A DNA stretch of 64,000 nucleotides from Halomonas sp. HL-48 (GCF_001314875.1 NZ_LJZS01000001.1:1-64000), one strand, 5' to 3'; positions 25,190 through 34,531 are shown, counted from the first letter of the stretch. Notes: generated by a model not told the origin, from the sequence alone. Program-made: numbers and translations.

Positions 25190-26635
25190 ATGCGTTTACG
25201 AAATCTGATTATCTTGACGGTCATCGTCCCGCTCTTCGTGATCCTGGTGGTGTTCAGTCTGGTCGCCATCAAATCACTGGAAGATAACGTTCGCTCCAAG
25301 TTGCAGAATGAAGTCGACATGATCACCCACGCGTTAAGCACAACGCTTGGCTATGCCGTTGCTCGTGAAAATGATGCATCGCTCGAGGAGGCGCTGGAGG
25401 GTGCGTTCTCCTTCCACCGTATCTACGGGGCCTATGTGTTCGACACCAAAGGCCGCGAAATACACGGCCTGGGGCTGGGCCGTGAACTGTTCAGCCGCGA
25501 GGATATTCAGCAGGTCATCGAAGAGGATGAACTGCATGGTGAATATCGCCAATTTGAAGGATGGACCTACTATTCCGCGCTAAAGCCCTTACGCACGCCG
25601 GACGGTGAAATAAGCGGTGTGCTGCAGGTCAACCGCCTGAACACCGGCATCGAAAACTATACCGGCTTTCTGAGTATCGTTGCGGTGCTGGTGTTTGTGG
25701 TCGGCGCCGCCGGGATTGTACTGAGTATCTGGTGGGGGTTCCGTCACTATATCGAACGGCCGTTGAATCGCCTGCTGACGGTCATGCAGCGCGTCGAAGA
25801 AGGTGACCGAGAGCAGCGCGCCAACATTGAAGGGCCCGCGGAGTACCGCCGGCTGGCGGCCGGGCTGAACGGCATGCTGGATGCCATGGCCGAGAAGGAT
25901 CACGACATCAAGGACCGCCAGCTGCGGGAAATCGAGCTTGAAAAGCGCCTGCGCAAATCCAAGAAACTGGCTGAGCTTGGCGTCCTGGCGGCCGGCGTCG
26001 CCCATGAGATCGGCGCGCCGCTGACCGTGATCAACGGCCAGGCCCAGCGGCTGGCTCGGCGCGACGTGATCGGAGAAGACGAGCGCGCCCGCCTGAGCCG
26101 CATTCGCGGTGAAGTGGAGCGCATCGTCGAAATCGTTCGCCAGCTGATGGAGCTGGGCCGCCAGCATAACGTCGAGAAAGACGAGCAGCCGCTGGACGAG
26201 CTGATGCAGAGTGCCAGCGCCCTGGTGGAAGACGAGCTTGAGCCGCGCGGGGTTCATCTGGAAACCACCCTGCCCAGCCCGGCGCCCACGCTGCTCGCCA
26301 ACGGCCAGCAAATTGTCCAGGTGCTGACCAACCTGCTGCGCAACGCGGCGCAGGCTGACGGCGTCAGCCGCGTTCGGGTACATGCCGAGCAACAGCAGCA
26401 CGAACTGCATTTATGGGTTGAGGATGACGGGCCGGGCATTCCCGCCTCGCACCATCAGCAGGTATTTGACCCGTTCTTTACCACCAAGCCCGTGGGTCAG
26501 GGCAGCGGGCTTGGCCTGTCGATGGTACACCGGATCATCAACGATCACGGCGGTACTATCGGCGTTTTCGACAGTCCGCTGGGCGGCGCCGGTTTTGAAA
26601 TTACGCTGCCCCTCTACGACACCACACCTGCATGA
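25190..26635 (+). CDS. Sensor histidine kinase (NtrB-like, membrane-bound)
   Basis: This 481-residue kinase has two membrane helices (about 8-28 and 159-182) flanking a periplasmic sensor of about 130 residues, a HAMP domain (about 183-235), a HisKA phosphoacceptor with His272 in AAGVAHEIGAPL, and a HATPase_c domain (N box LTNLLRNAAQ, G boxes DDGPGIP and GSGLGLSM). The layout resembles ZraS or related sensors that pair with sigma-54 activators. It overlaps or abuts the response regulator gene downstream, its evident partner. The signal sensed is unknown. Confidence 0.92.
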   Translation: MRLRNLIILTVIVPLFVILVVFSLVAIKSLEDNVRSKLQNEVDMITHALSTTLGYAVARENDASLEEALEGAFSFHRIYGAYVFDTKGREIHGLGLGRELFSREDIQQVIEEDELHGEYRQFEGWTYYSALKPLRTPDGEISGVLQVNRLNTGIENYTGFLSIVAVLVFVVGAAGIVLSIWWGFRHYIERPLNRLLTVMQRVEEGDREQRANIEGPAEYRRLAAGLNGMLDAMAEKDHDIKDRQLREIELEKRLRKSKKLAELGVLAAGVAHEIGAPLTVINGQAQRLARRDVIGEDERARLSRIRGEVERIVEIVRQLMELGRQHNVEKDEQPLDELMQSASALVEDELEPRGVHLETTLPSPAPTLLANGQQIVQVLTNLLRNAAQADGVSRVRVHAEQQQHELHLWVEDDGPGIPASHHQQVFDPFFTTKPVGQGSGLGLSMVHRIINDHGGTIGVFDSPLGGAGFEITLPLYDTTPA

Positions 26636-26640
26636 GGACC

Positions 26641-28056
26641 ATGTTTGTGAAGCATACGGAACATTTTTTACCTTTGTTGGTAGTGGAAGATGACAGCGCC
26701 ATACGTGAGCTGCTGGAAGAAGAGCTACACGACGCAGGCTACGCCACGCACGGGGTATCCAGCGCAGAGGAAGGAATTGCCCTGCTGAGTCATACGGCGG
26801 TATCGCTGATCATCACGGACGTGCGCTTGCCGGGCATCAGCGGTATCCAACTGCTCCAACAGCTACGCCATGAGGGCAGTGAGCTGGGCATTATCGTGAT
26901 TACCGCCTTTGGCACCATCGACCAGGCGGTGGAAGCGCTCAAGCTGGGCGCCGATGATTTCCTGACCAAGCCGCTGGATCTGGACGCCGTGCGCGAATCG
27001 GTATTTCGCGTATTGGAGCGCCAGCGTATGGCGGTTTCCCAGGCAACGGAGGTTGGCCACTTCCATGGCATCGTGGGTAAAAGCGATGCCATGCAAGCGC
27101 TATTTCATGATGCCTCGCGGCTGGCCAAAAGCGATGCACCCATCTTGCTGCTGGGGGAAAGCGGCACCGGCAAGGAGCTGCTGGCACGGGCGATTCATCA
27201 GGAAAGCCTGCGCCACGACGCCCCCTTCGTGGCAGTCAACTGCGCCAGCATCCCTGCCGATCTGATGGAAAGTGAGTTTTTCGGTCACGTAAAAGGGGCC
27301 TTTACCGGCGCCAACGAGGCGCGTCAGGGCCTTTTTCACAGCGCCCAGGGCGGGAGCCTGTTTCTCGACGAAATTGGTGAGATGCCGATCAATCTCCAGG
27401 CCAAACTGCTCCGCGCGCTGCAGGAAAAAACCGTGCGCCCAGTGGGGGGTGAGCGCGAGGAACCCGTCGATGTGCGAATTATCGCCGCCACGCATCGCCA
27501 TCTGGAAAAGGAAATCGAGCAGGCCAACTTCAGGAGCGACTTGTTCTACCGCCTGGAAACCTTCTCGCTGCGTATCCCCCCGTTGCGCGACCGCGGTCCC
27601 GACATCGAACATCTGGTGTTCAGCCTGATCGACAAGCATGCCGATGCGCAGCACAAGCAGATCGAGCAAATTGAGCCGGATGCGCTCCATTGCCTGCTGC
27701 ATTACCCCTATCCTGGCAACGTGCGCGAGCTTGAAAACGCCATCATGCGCGCCGTTACGCTCAGTGAGGACGGCACGCTTCGTCATCAGAACCTGCCGGA
27801 GCGGCTGCGCGAACAGCTCAACCAGACGTCAGCGCAAAACACGGCCACACTCACCGGCGAAGTCCTCTCTACGCCGCAATTGCCAACGTCTACGGCCGCC
27901 GCCGCCCCCTGGCCGAGCCTTGAAGAAGTGGAGAAGCGCTATATCCGCAAGGTGCTGGAAGCCACCGGCGGCAACAAGCGCCGGACAGCGGAAGTGTTGG
28001 GCATTGCCCGGCGTACGCTTTATCGCCGCCTGGAAGATAGCAGCGAAGAACCTTGA
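26641..28056 (+). CDS. Sigma-54-dependent response regulator (NtrC family)
   Basis: The protein has about 471 residues with a receiver domain (phosphoacceptor Asp in IITDVRLPG, residue 63 when counted from the ATG at 26632), an AAA+ domain with Walker A GESGTGKE and the sigma-54 contact loop GAFTGA, and a Fis-type helix-turn-helix near the C-terminus (NKRRTAEVLGIARRTLYRRL). Two starts are possible: 26632 overlaps the kinase stop by ATGA, while 26641 has GAGG correctly spaced; the latter is preferred. It should activate RpoN promoters when phosphorylated by the kinase upstream. Targets are not visible here. Confidence 0.92.
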   Translation: MFVKHTEHFLPLLVVEDDSAIRELLEEELHDAGYATHGVSSAEEGIALLSHTAVSLIITDVRLPGISGIQLLQQLRHEGSELGIIVITAFGTIDQAVEALKLGADDFLTKPLDLDAVRESVFRVLERQRMAVSQATEVGHFHGIVGKSDAMQALFHDASRLAKSDAPILLLGESGTGKELLARAIHQESLRHDAPFVAVNCASIPADLMESEFFGHVKGAFTGANEARQGLFHSAQGGSLFLDEIGEMPINLQAKLLRALQEKTVRPVGGEREEPVDVRIIAATHRHLEKEIEQANFRSDLFYRLETFSLRIPPLRDRGPDIEHLVFSLIDKHADAQHKQIEQIEPDALHCLLHYPYPGNVRELENAIMRAVTLSEDGTLRHQNLPERLREQLNQTSAQNTATLTGEVLSTPQLPTSTAAAAPWPSLEEVEKRYIRKVLEATGGNKRRTAEVLGIARRTLYRRLEDSSEEP

Positions 28057-28066
28057 CCGTGCTAGC

Positions 28067-28092
28067 AAAAAAAACCCCCGCGGGCGCGGGGG
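28067..28092 (-). terminator. Rho-independent terminator for the acidic lipoprotein gene
   Basis: On the minus strand CCCCCGC-GCCC-GCGGGGG is followed by eight T residues (plus-strand A-run 28067-28074). It lies 112 bases past the lipoprotein stop and only 11 bases from the convergent response-regulator stop. Confidence 0.85.
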
Positions 28093-28203
28093 CTGAAGGG
28101 ATGATAAACCGTGTAAACAGCCGCAGGGAACAAACAGCTGAAGCGACTTACCATCGTAGGGACCTACACTTTCTACGCTACTACTCCCACCACAACGGAG
28201 GGC

Positions 28204-28695
28204 TTACTCGCTACGATCTTCACTTTCCTGACTATCTTCGCTTTCCTCTTCGTCCTGGCTATCCTCTTCATCCTGACCGTCAGTGGTTTCGGTCTCTTCA
28301 CTGGACTCATCGCCGTTGTCTGTCAGGTCGCTGGCATCTTCACCATCCCCCGGCATGGGGTCAGTACCATCGCCGAAACCGGGCTCTTCATTGGCATCGC
28401 CGCTGAGAGGCTCCTCTTCCGGCGCGGTGGCGCTATCACTGGACTCGCCATTCATCTGCTCGTCATCGCTGACCGATTCTTCCTCGGAAACAAACTGATC
28501 ATCTTGAGCTGGTGCCTCTTCTTCATCGACAGCAGCATCTTGTTGATCCTGAGCGCTTTGCTCTTGATTCGTATCTTCGTCTGGTACAGCCGTTCCTTCA
28601 GCGTCATCTTCCTGACCGCAACCCGCCAGCAAGAAACCACTCAACAGCAACGCTGCCCAGGCACTTTTCTGACCATTAAAACGAATTAACTTCAC
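28204..28695 (-). CDS. Highly acidic low-complexity lipoprotein
   Basis: The protein has about 163 residues with a lipoprotein signal (hydrophobic AALLLSGFLLAGC, lipobox LAGC), then a mature part made almost entirely of Glu, Asp, Ser, Gln, Gly and Thr, with no predictable fold. GTG at 28695 is chosen because AGGGAGT lies just before it; the frame stays open to 28761. It is monocistronic, with its own terminator. I do not recognise a family. Extreme acidity fits a periplasmic or outer-membrane surface protein of a halophile; a cation-binding or spacer role is speculative. Confidence 0.7.
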   Translation of the reverse strand: MKLIRFNGQKSAWAALLLSGFLLAGCGQEDDAEGTAVPDEDTNQEQSAQDQQDAAVDEEEAPAQDDQFVSEEESVSDDEQMNGESSDSATAPEEEPLSGDANEEPGFGDGTDPMPGDGEDASDLTDNGDESSEETETTDGQDEEDSQDEEESEDSQESEDRSE

Positions 28696-29211
28696 TCGCT
28701 TACTCCCTATGTGACTAAAAACATTGCTGCCCTGTGACGTGGTACTGGACAACAAGTTCACTCTTGGCGGCTTCCTGCCTGTTAAAAATAATAACCGCTT
28801 GTTGCTAATTCGTTTGTACTACGTTTAATTGGAAATCTTTGCTTTACATGCTGGCTTTGCATACTGCAAACAGCCAATTCATAGAGTTACTTACATATAC
28901 TGTGCCATCGCAGCATTAATTTCATATAAATACTTTTATTTCAAAAATTTATAACAAAAAAGCCGTGCCAGCCACCCTCCTTTTACGCTGTGCGGAGGCG
29001 GGTAAAAAATGACACATGAGACGCTATGCTACCGCTCACGCCGGGGCGTTGTGACACACCACAGCCATATATGTATAATAATTGATAATCCTTTTAGCAT
29101 TTCATTATCTCTTTCTTTTATGAGTAACAGTGCTCGCTGGCCTCGCGGGCGGCCTATACATGTGCCCAAACAGGCGGCGCCACTCCGCTCAGCTGACAAA
29201 AGGCAACGCCG
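28696..29211. other. Long AT-rich intergenic region ahead of the proVWX locus
   Basis: This 516-base region holds promoters for the divergent lipoprotein and betaine transporter genes. I see AT-rich tracts around 28760-28960 and one plausible promoter at 29049-29079. No RNA gene or protein-coding frame is convincing. A long leader is common for osmotically induced pro genes. Confidence 0.5.
29049..29079 (+). promoter_or_regulatory. Possible sigma-70 promoter of the betaine ABC operon
   Basis: TTGTGA (29049-29054) and a consensus TATAAT (29074-29079) are separated by 19 bases, slightly long. They lie about 130 bases upstream of the proV-like start. Tentative. Confidence 0.35.
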
Positions 29212-30411
29212 ATGGACGAGACACGTAACGTCAAAATTCAGGTGCGAGGGGTAAGCAAAGTCTTTGGAAAAAACCCCAAAAGCGCACTTGAGCTTCGCGA
29301 CCAGGGCTTGAATCGCTCTGAAATTCTTGAAAAAACCGGACAGACTCTCGGACTTTCCAACATCTCTTTTGATGTCTACGAAGGCGAGCTACTGGTGATC
29401 ATGGGGCTTTCGGGGTCGGGCAAATCCACACTGATTCGCTGCCTCAACCGGCTAATCGACACCAGCGAAGGCGACATCGTCATCGACGACGAGCACATCC
29501 CCTCGTTGAGCGATAAGGCCCTGCTCGAGTGCCGTCGCCGGCATTTTTCGATGGTGTTCCAGAATTTCGCCCTTTTCCCCCATAAGACCGTGTTGCAAAA
29601 CGCCCAGTTCGGTCTAGAAATCCGCGGTATCGACCCGGCTGAGCGGGACAAGACGGCACGGGAGTCGCTCACGCAGGTGGGCCTGGATGGCTGGGAAGAT
29701 GCTTACCCCAACCAGCTTTCCGGCGGTATGCAGCAGCGGGTTGGTCTCGCCCGGGCGCTGGCCAATGACGCCAGCGTGCTGCTGATGGACGAAGCCTTCT
29801 CGGCGCTCGACCCTTTGATCCGCAAGGACATGCAGCAGGAGCTTTTACAGCTGCAGGCCCGGATGCAGAAAACCACCGTCTTTATCACCCACGATCTGGA
29901 CGAGGCGCTGAATATCGGCGACCGCATCGTGCTACTCAAGGACGGCGCCGTCGTGCAAATCGGCACGCCCGAGGAAATCCTCACCAAGCCCGCCGATGAT
30001 TATGTACGTCGCTTTATCGAAGGGGTCGACCGCGCGCGCATCCTGACCGCCGAGAGCGCCATGCGCCCGGTGCGTTCAACCGCCCGTGAAAGCGACGGCC
30101 CGCGCACCGCGCTTCGCCGTATGCGTGACCACAGCATCGACTCCATTTACGTCACCGACCGGGATCGCAAGCTGCTCGGGCTTCTGGAAGCCGACGCGGC
30201 CAGCCGGGCCATCGAGGCCGGTGCGGACACGATCAACGATTACATGACCCAGGACTTTCGCAAGGTCACGACCGACGAGGCGCTGCATAACCTGTTCGCC
30301 ATGTTCAGCGAAAAGAGCTTCCCGGTCGCCGTTGTTGACGATGAACAGCGGCTGCTCGGTGTCGTGGTCAAAGGGGCAGTACTCGACGAACTAGCTCGGG
30401 CGGGAGAATAA
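29212..30411 (+). CDS. proV: Glycine betaine/proline ABC transporter ATPase (ProV/OpuAA)
   Basis: The 399-residue ATPase has Walker A GLSGSGKST, signature LSGGMQQRVGLARAL and Walker B VLLMDEAFSALD, followed by tandem CBS domains (about 275 to 395, with IDSIYVTDRDRKLLG and FPVAVVDDEQRLLGVV). ProV/OpuAA proteins energise uptake of betaine or related solutes; the CBS pair senses ionic strength in OpuA. It is two bases ahead of the permease gene, so they form one operon. In this context it serves osmoprotection. Confidence 0.93.
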   Translation: MDETRNVKIQVRGVSKVFGKNPKSALELRDQGLNRSEILEKTGQTLGLSNISFDVYEGELLVIMGLSGSGKSTLIRCLNRLIDTSEGDIVIDDEHIPSLSDKALLECRRRHFSMVFQNFALFPHKTVLQNAQFGLEIRGIDPAERDKTARESLTQVGLDGWEDAYPNQLSGGMQQRVGLARALANDASVLLMDEAFSALDPLIRKDMQQELLQLQARMQKTTVFITHDLDEALNIGDRIVLLKDGAVVQIGTPEEILTKPADDYVRRFIEGVDRARILTAESAMRPVRSTARESDGPRTALRRMRDHSIDSIYVTDRDRKLLGLLEADAASRAIEAGADTINDYMTQDFRKVTTDEALHNLFAMFSEKSFPVAVVDDEQRLLGVVVKGAVLDELARAGE

Positions 30412-30413
30412 GT

Positions 30414-31244
30414 ATGGAAATTCCAAGCATTCCATTAGGTTACTGGATCGAAAGCAGTCTTACCTGGCTGACGAGCGAATACTCGTTGGTCACGCGCGCC
30501 ATCTCCAAGGTCACCCAAACCGGTATTGGCGGTCTCAACGATGGTCTGATGTGGCTGCCCGAATGGGCACTGCTGGCCATCGTGGCGGTGCTCTGCTGGA
30601 AGGCGGCCTCTGTGCGCCTGGCGATCGGTGCAGCCGCTGGCATGGCCTTGATCTGGAACCTGGGGCTCTGGGATCCGATGATCGAGACCTTGACTCTGGT
30701 GGTTATCGCCACCCTGGTCGCGGTGGTCATTGCCATACCGGTGGGCATTGCAGCAGCCCTCTCTGAACGACTGTACCGCATCATCATGCCGGTACTCGAT
30801 TTCATGCAAACCATGCCGGCATTTGTCTATCTGATCCCGGCGATTCCCTTCTTTGGTATCGGCTCGGTATCAGCGATCTTTGCCACGGTCATTTTCTCCA
30901 TGCCCCCGGCCATTCGCTTCACGACCCTGGGGATTCGCCAGGTACCAGTAGAGCTGATTGAAGCCGCCGATGCCTACGGGGCAACCCGCGGCCAGAAGCT
31001 GATCAAGGTTCAGCTTCCCCTGTCATTACCGACCGTCATGGCGGGCATCAACCAGACCATCATGCTGGCACTCTCCATGGTGGTTATTGCCGCCATGATC
31101 GGCGCCGATGGCCTGGGCAGCGAAGTATGGCGCGCCATCCAACGCCTGCGTCCGGGTGACGGCTTTGAAGCGGGTATCGCGGTTGTTATTCTCGCCATGG
31201 TGCTCGACCGCTTGACCCAGTCACTCAGCAAATCGCGCCGATAA
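30414..31244 (+). CDS. proW: Glycine betaine ABC transporter permease (ProW/OpuAB)
   Basis: The 276-residue permease has about six to seven hydrophobic helices and the conserved binding-protein-dependent transport segment (EAADAYGATRGQKLIKVQLP) contacting the ATPase. It lies directly behind proV, and a perfect stem-loop separates it from the binding-protein gene downstream. Length and motifs agree with ProW/OpuAB without a long N-terminal tail. Confidence 0.92.
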   Translation: MEIPSIPLGYWIESSLTWLTSEYSLVTRAISKVTQTGIGGLNDGLMWLPEWALLAIVAVLCWKAASVRLAIGAAAGMALIWNLGLWDPMIETLTLVVIATLVAVVIAIPVGIAAALSERLYRIIMPVLDFMQTMPAFVYLIPAIPFFGIGSVSAIFATVIFSMPPAIRFTTLGIRQVPVELIEAADAYGATRGQKLIKVQLPLSLPTVMAGINQTIMLALSMVVIAAMIGADGLGSEVWRAIQRLRPGDGFEAGIAVVILAMVLDRLTQSLSKSRR

Positions 31245-31253
31245 AACCTGTAC

Positions 31254-31276
31254 CGCCCCTTTACGTCAAAGGGGCG
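31254..31276 (+). promoter_or_regulatory. Intercistronic stem-loop between permease and binding-protein genes
   Basis: CGCCCCTTT-ACGTC-AAAGGGGCG is a perfect 9-bp hairpin with no U-tract. It could partially stop transcription or protect mRNA ends, allowing different levels of permease and binding protein. Confidence 0.5.
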
Positions 31277-31395
31277 TTAAGGGGCAACACTTGCACAGCA
31301 TGGGATACATGCGCATGCTGTAAGTAACATTAATAAAGCACGATTTTGTTTGAGGTGGCGATTGCCTCCTCTCCAGCACCCAAGGGAGCAAGTGA

Positions 31396-32268
31396 ATGAA
31401 AACTCGTATGCTAAATAACCGCATCCGCCTCGCCTCGCTGGCGCTCGTCTCAAGCGCTGGTCTTGCCGTGGGCGGTATGGCCCAGGCGCAAGACAAAGGC
31501 ACCATCAACCTGGCTTACGTTGAGTGGTCGTCTGAAGTGGCGTCGACCAACGTGGTACGCGCCGTGCTCGAGCAGGCGGGCTACGAAGTCGAAATGACGT
31601 CACTGTCCGCCGCCGCCATGTTCCAGGCGCTGTCGACTGGCGATGCCGACGCTATCGTCGCCGCTTGGCTACCAACCACCCATGAAAATTACATGGAAAG
31701 TGTCGGCGACAACGTTGAAGACCTTGGCCCCAACCTTGACGGCACCAAGCTCGGCCTTGTGGTTCCTGAAGATAGCGATATTGATTCTATCGCCGATCTT
31801 AACGACAATGCCGACGACTTTAACGACGAGATTATCGGTATTGATCCTGGTGCGGGCCTTATGTCCCTCACTGAAGAGGTCATGGATACCTATGATCTTG
31901 AACTAGAGCTACGCAGCGGTAGCGACGCTACCATGGTCGCGGCACTTAGCAACGCGATGGAAAACGATGAGAATGTCGTCGTTACTGGCTGGACACCCCA
32001 TTGGATGTTCTCGCGTTGGGATCTGAAATATCTGGAAGACCCCGAGAACGTTTACGGTGGCTCAGAGCAAATTCACACCGTCGTCCGTGATGGCCTGGAA
32101 GACGACATGGCAGAAGCCTATGCCATTCTTGATGCGTTTGAGTGGACGCCTGAGCAAATGGGCGAAGTCATGCTCATGAACCAGGAGGAAGACAGCGACC
32201 CCTATGAGGATGCCAAGCAGTGGGTCGAAGACAACCAGGACGTGGTTGAGGAATGGCTCGAAGGCTGA
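31396..32268 (+). CDS. proX: Glycine betaine-binding periplasmic protein (ProX/OpuAC type)
   Basis: The 290-residue substrate-binding protein has a signal peptide (LASLALVSSAGLAVGGMAQAQ) and an OpuAC-type fold: INLAYVEWSSEVASTNVV opening, ADAIVAAWLPTTHENY and VVVTGWTPHWMFSRWDLKYLEDP, with Trp residues suited to an aromatic cage for quaternary amines. It follows proVW by about 150 bases and belongs to the same uptake system. The mature protein is acidic. Choice of solute (betaine, proline betaine or ectoine-like) is open. Confidence 0.92.
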   Translation: MKTRMLNNRIRLASLALVSSAGLAVGGMAQAQDKGTINLAYVEWSSEVASTNVVRAVLEQAGYEVEMTSLSAAAMFQALSTGDADAIVAAWLPTTHENYMESVGDNVEDLGPNLDGTKLGLVVPEDSDIDSIADLNDNADDFNDEIIGIDPGAGLMSLTEEVMDTYDLELELRSGSDATMVAALSNAMENDENVVVTGWTPHWMFSRWDLKYLEDPENVYGGSEQIHTVVRDGLEDDMAEAYAILDAFEWTPEQMGEVMLMNQEEDSDPYEDAKQWVEDNQDVVEEWLEG

Positions 32269-32290
32269 TTATCATTCCTTGAGATTGTCA

Positions 32291-32320
32291 TGAGCTGGTG
32301 CGTATTGACGCGCCAGCTCA
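32291..32320 (+). terminator. Stem-loop after proX
   Basis: TGAGCTGGTGCG-TATTGA-CGCGCCAGCTCA forms a 12-bp stem with one G-T pair, 23 bases after the proX stop. No clear U-run follows, so termination is likely but not certain. Confidence 0.5.
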
Positions 32321-32408
32321 CTTGTATCTATCTCGTCTGAACCATAGCGATGACCGGCATATATTTTGATAATGTTGATCATTTCAAAAGTACAGTAAGG
32401 AGTCTGCC

Positions 32409-32831
32409 GTGTTTAATAACATTATGGTCCCCGTAGACCTTGCCCATCTGGATACGCTTGAACCTTCGTTAAGCATTGTGGCGGACATGGCCAAACAATA
32501 TGACGCACGGATCACCTATGTCAGCGTTACGGCCAATACCCCCACCAGCGTCGCTCGCACCCCGCAGGAATATGAGCAAAAGCTCGATGCTTTTGCCCAG
32601 GAGCGCCATCAGGTGCATGGTCAGCCCGTCGGCATCAAGGTCTATAGCTCGACCGACCCAATTGCCAATGTTGACGACTTGCTAGTCAAGGCTATCGATG
32701 AAATTGGCGCAGACCTGGTCATAATGGCGACGCATTTACCACGCCACCTGGACATTGTGATGCCCTCTCATGGTGGCAAGGTAGCCACGCACACTGACGC
32801 GTCTGTCTTCCTCCTTCGTGTGACCCAGTAA
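32409..32831 (+). CDS. Universal stress protein (UspA family)
   Basis: The 140-residue UspA-fold protein opens FNNIMVPVDLAHL and carries IGADLVIMATH followed by a loop near the C-terminus, DIVMPSHGGKVATHTDASV. The usual ATP-binding G-2x-G-9x-G-S/T pattern is only partly recognisable. GTG at 32409 has an AAGGAG site six bases upstream. It sits between the ABC betaine system and a BCCT carrier, and TeaD, a UspA-type protein, regulates ectoine uptake in Halomonas elongata. A role in controlling the neighbouring transporters is therefore plausible but inferred. Confidence 0.88.
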   Translation: MFNNIMVPVDLAHLDTLEPSLSIVADMAKQYDARITYVSVTANTPTSVARTPQEYEQKLDAFAQERHQVHGQPVGIKVYSSTDPIANVDDLLVKAIDEIGADLVIMATHLPRHLDIVMPSHGGKVATHTDASVFLLRVTQ

Positions 32832-32868
32832 ATCGGCGTACCGTTCTAATTGTTAAGGGAGCAACTTT

Positions 32869-34512
32869 GTGGATAACAAACCGCAAGACCAATCGCCAGA
32901 TGACAAGGCCCCCTCGGAAGGTATTCCCGCCCCAGAGGGGCCTGCCAACCTGATCGATACCGATTACGTTATCGGCCAGGACAACATCACCACCACAACG
33001 ATGGGCGTGAACCTCGACCTGCATGGCAAGGTTTTTACGATTTCCTCCGTCGTCATACTGCTCTTCGTGATCCTCACGTTGGCCCTGCAAGACACCATTG
33101 CGCCAGTTTATGACGCCGTCTTTGGCTTTCTAACCGGCAATCTTGCCTGGTTTTTTATTCTGGCAGCCAACATTTTCGTCATTCTGTGTATCGGCCTGAT
33201 TTTCTCTCCATTGGGTAAAATCCGTATCGGTGGGGCTGACGCCAAACCCGACTTTACGTATATGGGCTGGTTCTCGATGCTGTTCGCGGCAGGCATGGGC
33301 ATTGGCCTGATGTTCTATGGCGTGAATGAACCGCTGACCCATTTTGGCACTTCCCTGGACGGCGACAGTTGGGCGCCGCTGGCAGGTGCTGAAGGCGACG
33401 AGGCCGGGTCAGCAACGCTTGGCATGGCCGCAACCATCTTTCACTGGGGCTTGCACCCTTGGGCCATTTATTCCGTAGTGGCATTGTCATTGGCGCTGTT
33501 CGCCTTTAACAAGGGACTCCCCCTTTCCATGCGCTCGGTGTTTTATCCCATCCTGGGTGAGCGTGTGTGGGGTTGGCCCGGCCACGTGATCGATATCCTG
33601 GCCGTGTTTGCCACGCTGTTTGGCCTGACCACGTCGCTGGGTCTGGGCGCGACGCAGGCGGCCGCCGGTTTGAGCTACCTTTTCGGCGCGCCGGAAACCG
33701 ACGTGACCATGATTCTACTGATCATTGGCATCACGATGATTGCGATTTGCTCCGTCATGGCAGGTGTCGATAAAGGCGTTCAGCTACTGTCCAAAATCAA
33801 CATTGCCCTTGCGGCATTACTGTTGTTCTTTGTCATTGCCGTGGGCCCGACCATGTTGATCGCGATCGGCTTCTTCGAGAATCTGTTCAACTACGCCACG
33901 CACTTACCGGCACTTTCCAACCCATTTGGCCGCGAAGACGCCAACTTCAGCCAAGGCTGGACGGCCTTCTACTGGGCCTGGTGGATTTCCTGGTCGCCGT
34001 ACGTCGGCATGTTTATCGCCCGCGTTTCGCGCGGCCGCACCGTACGCGAATTTCTCATTTCTGTCATGCTGGTGCCCTCAACGGTATCGGTACTGTGGAT
34101 GACCACCTTTGGTGGCACGGCAATTGATCAGTACGTTAGCCAGGGTATTGAGTCCGTCCGCGATGCGGGTATCGACCTGCAGTTGTTCATGATGCTCGAA
34201 CAGTTGCCGCTATCGCAGATCACCTCATTCCTTGCCATTGTGCTGGTCATCGTGTTCTTCGTGACATCTTCTGACTCGGGCTCGCTGGTGATCGATTCGA
34301 TTACCGCTGGCGGTAAAGTCGACGCGCCGAAGCCACAGCGTTTGTTCTGGGCGATTATCGAAGGCGCTCTCGCCATTGCGCTGCTGTTGGGTGGTGGCCT
34401 TACTGCCCTGCAAACCATGGCCGTCTCGACCGGCTTCCCGTTCACGTTCATCCTGCTGGTGGCCTGCTATGCCATCATCAAGGGCTTGATGAGCGAACCA
34501 AAAGCGGTCTAA
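32869..34512 (+). CDS. BCCT-family betaine/choline/carnitine transporter
   Basis: The 547-residue inner-membrane protein has about twelve hydrophobic helices, the BCCT motif FAAGMGIGLMFYGVNEP, and the tryptophan-rich substrate region FYWAWWISWSPYVGMFIARVSRGRT in two parts. The N-terminal 45 residues are polar; the C-terminal tail is short, unlike osmosensing BetP. The start is GTG at 32869 behind AAGGGAGC. It lies 37 bases after the UspA gene in the same operon and should take up betaine or choline under salt stress, adding a secondary system to the adjacent ABC importer. Confidence 0.93.
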   Translation: MDNKPQDQSPDDKAPSEGIPAPEGPANLIDTDYVIGQDNITTTTMGVNLDLHGKVFTISSVVILLFVILTLALQDTIAPVYDAVFGFLTGNLAWFFILAANIFVILCIGLIFSPLGKIRIGGADAKPDFTYMGWFSMLFAAGMGIGLMFYGVNEPLTHFGTSLDGDSWAPLAGAEGDEAGSATLGMAATIFHWGLHPWAIYSVVALSLALFAFNKGLPLSMRSVFYPILGERVWGWPGHVIDILAVFATLFGLTTSLGLGATQAAAGLSYLFGAPETDVTMILLIIGITMIAICSVMAGVDKGVQLLSKINIALAALLLFFVIAVGPTMLIAIGFFENLFNYATHLPALSNPFGREDANFSQGWTAFYWAWWISWSPYVGMFIARVSRGRTVREFLISVMLVPSTVSVLWMTTFGGTAIDQYVSQGIESVRDAGIDLQLFMMLEQLPLSQITSFLAIVLVIVFFVTSSDSGSLVIDSITAGGKVDAPKPQRLFWAIIEGALAIALLLGGGLTALQTMAVSTGFPFTFILLVACYAIIKGLMSEPKAV

Positions 34513-34531
34513 CCATCGTTGATGGCAGTAA

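Noticed and set aside
29009..29254. An 81-residue open frame upstream of the proV-like gene
   Set aside because: It lies over the promoter region, lacks a ribosome site and overlaps the transporter start; composition is not protein-like.
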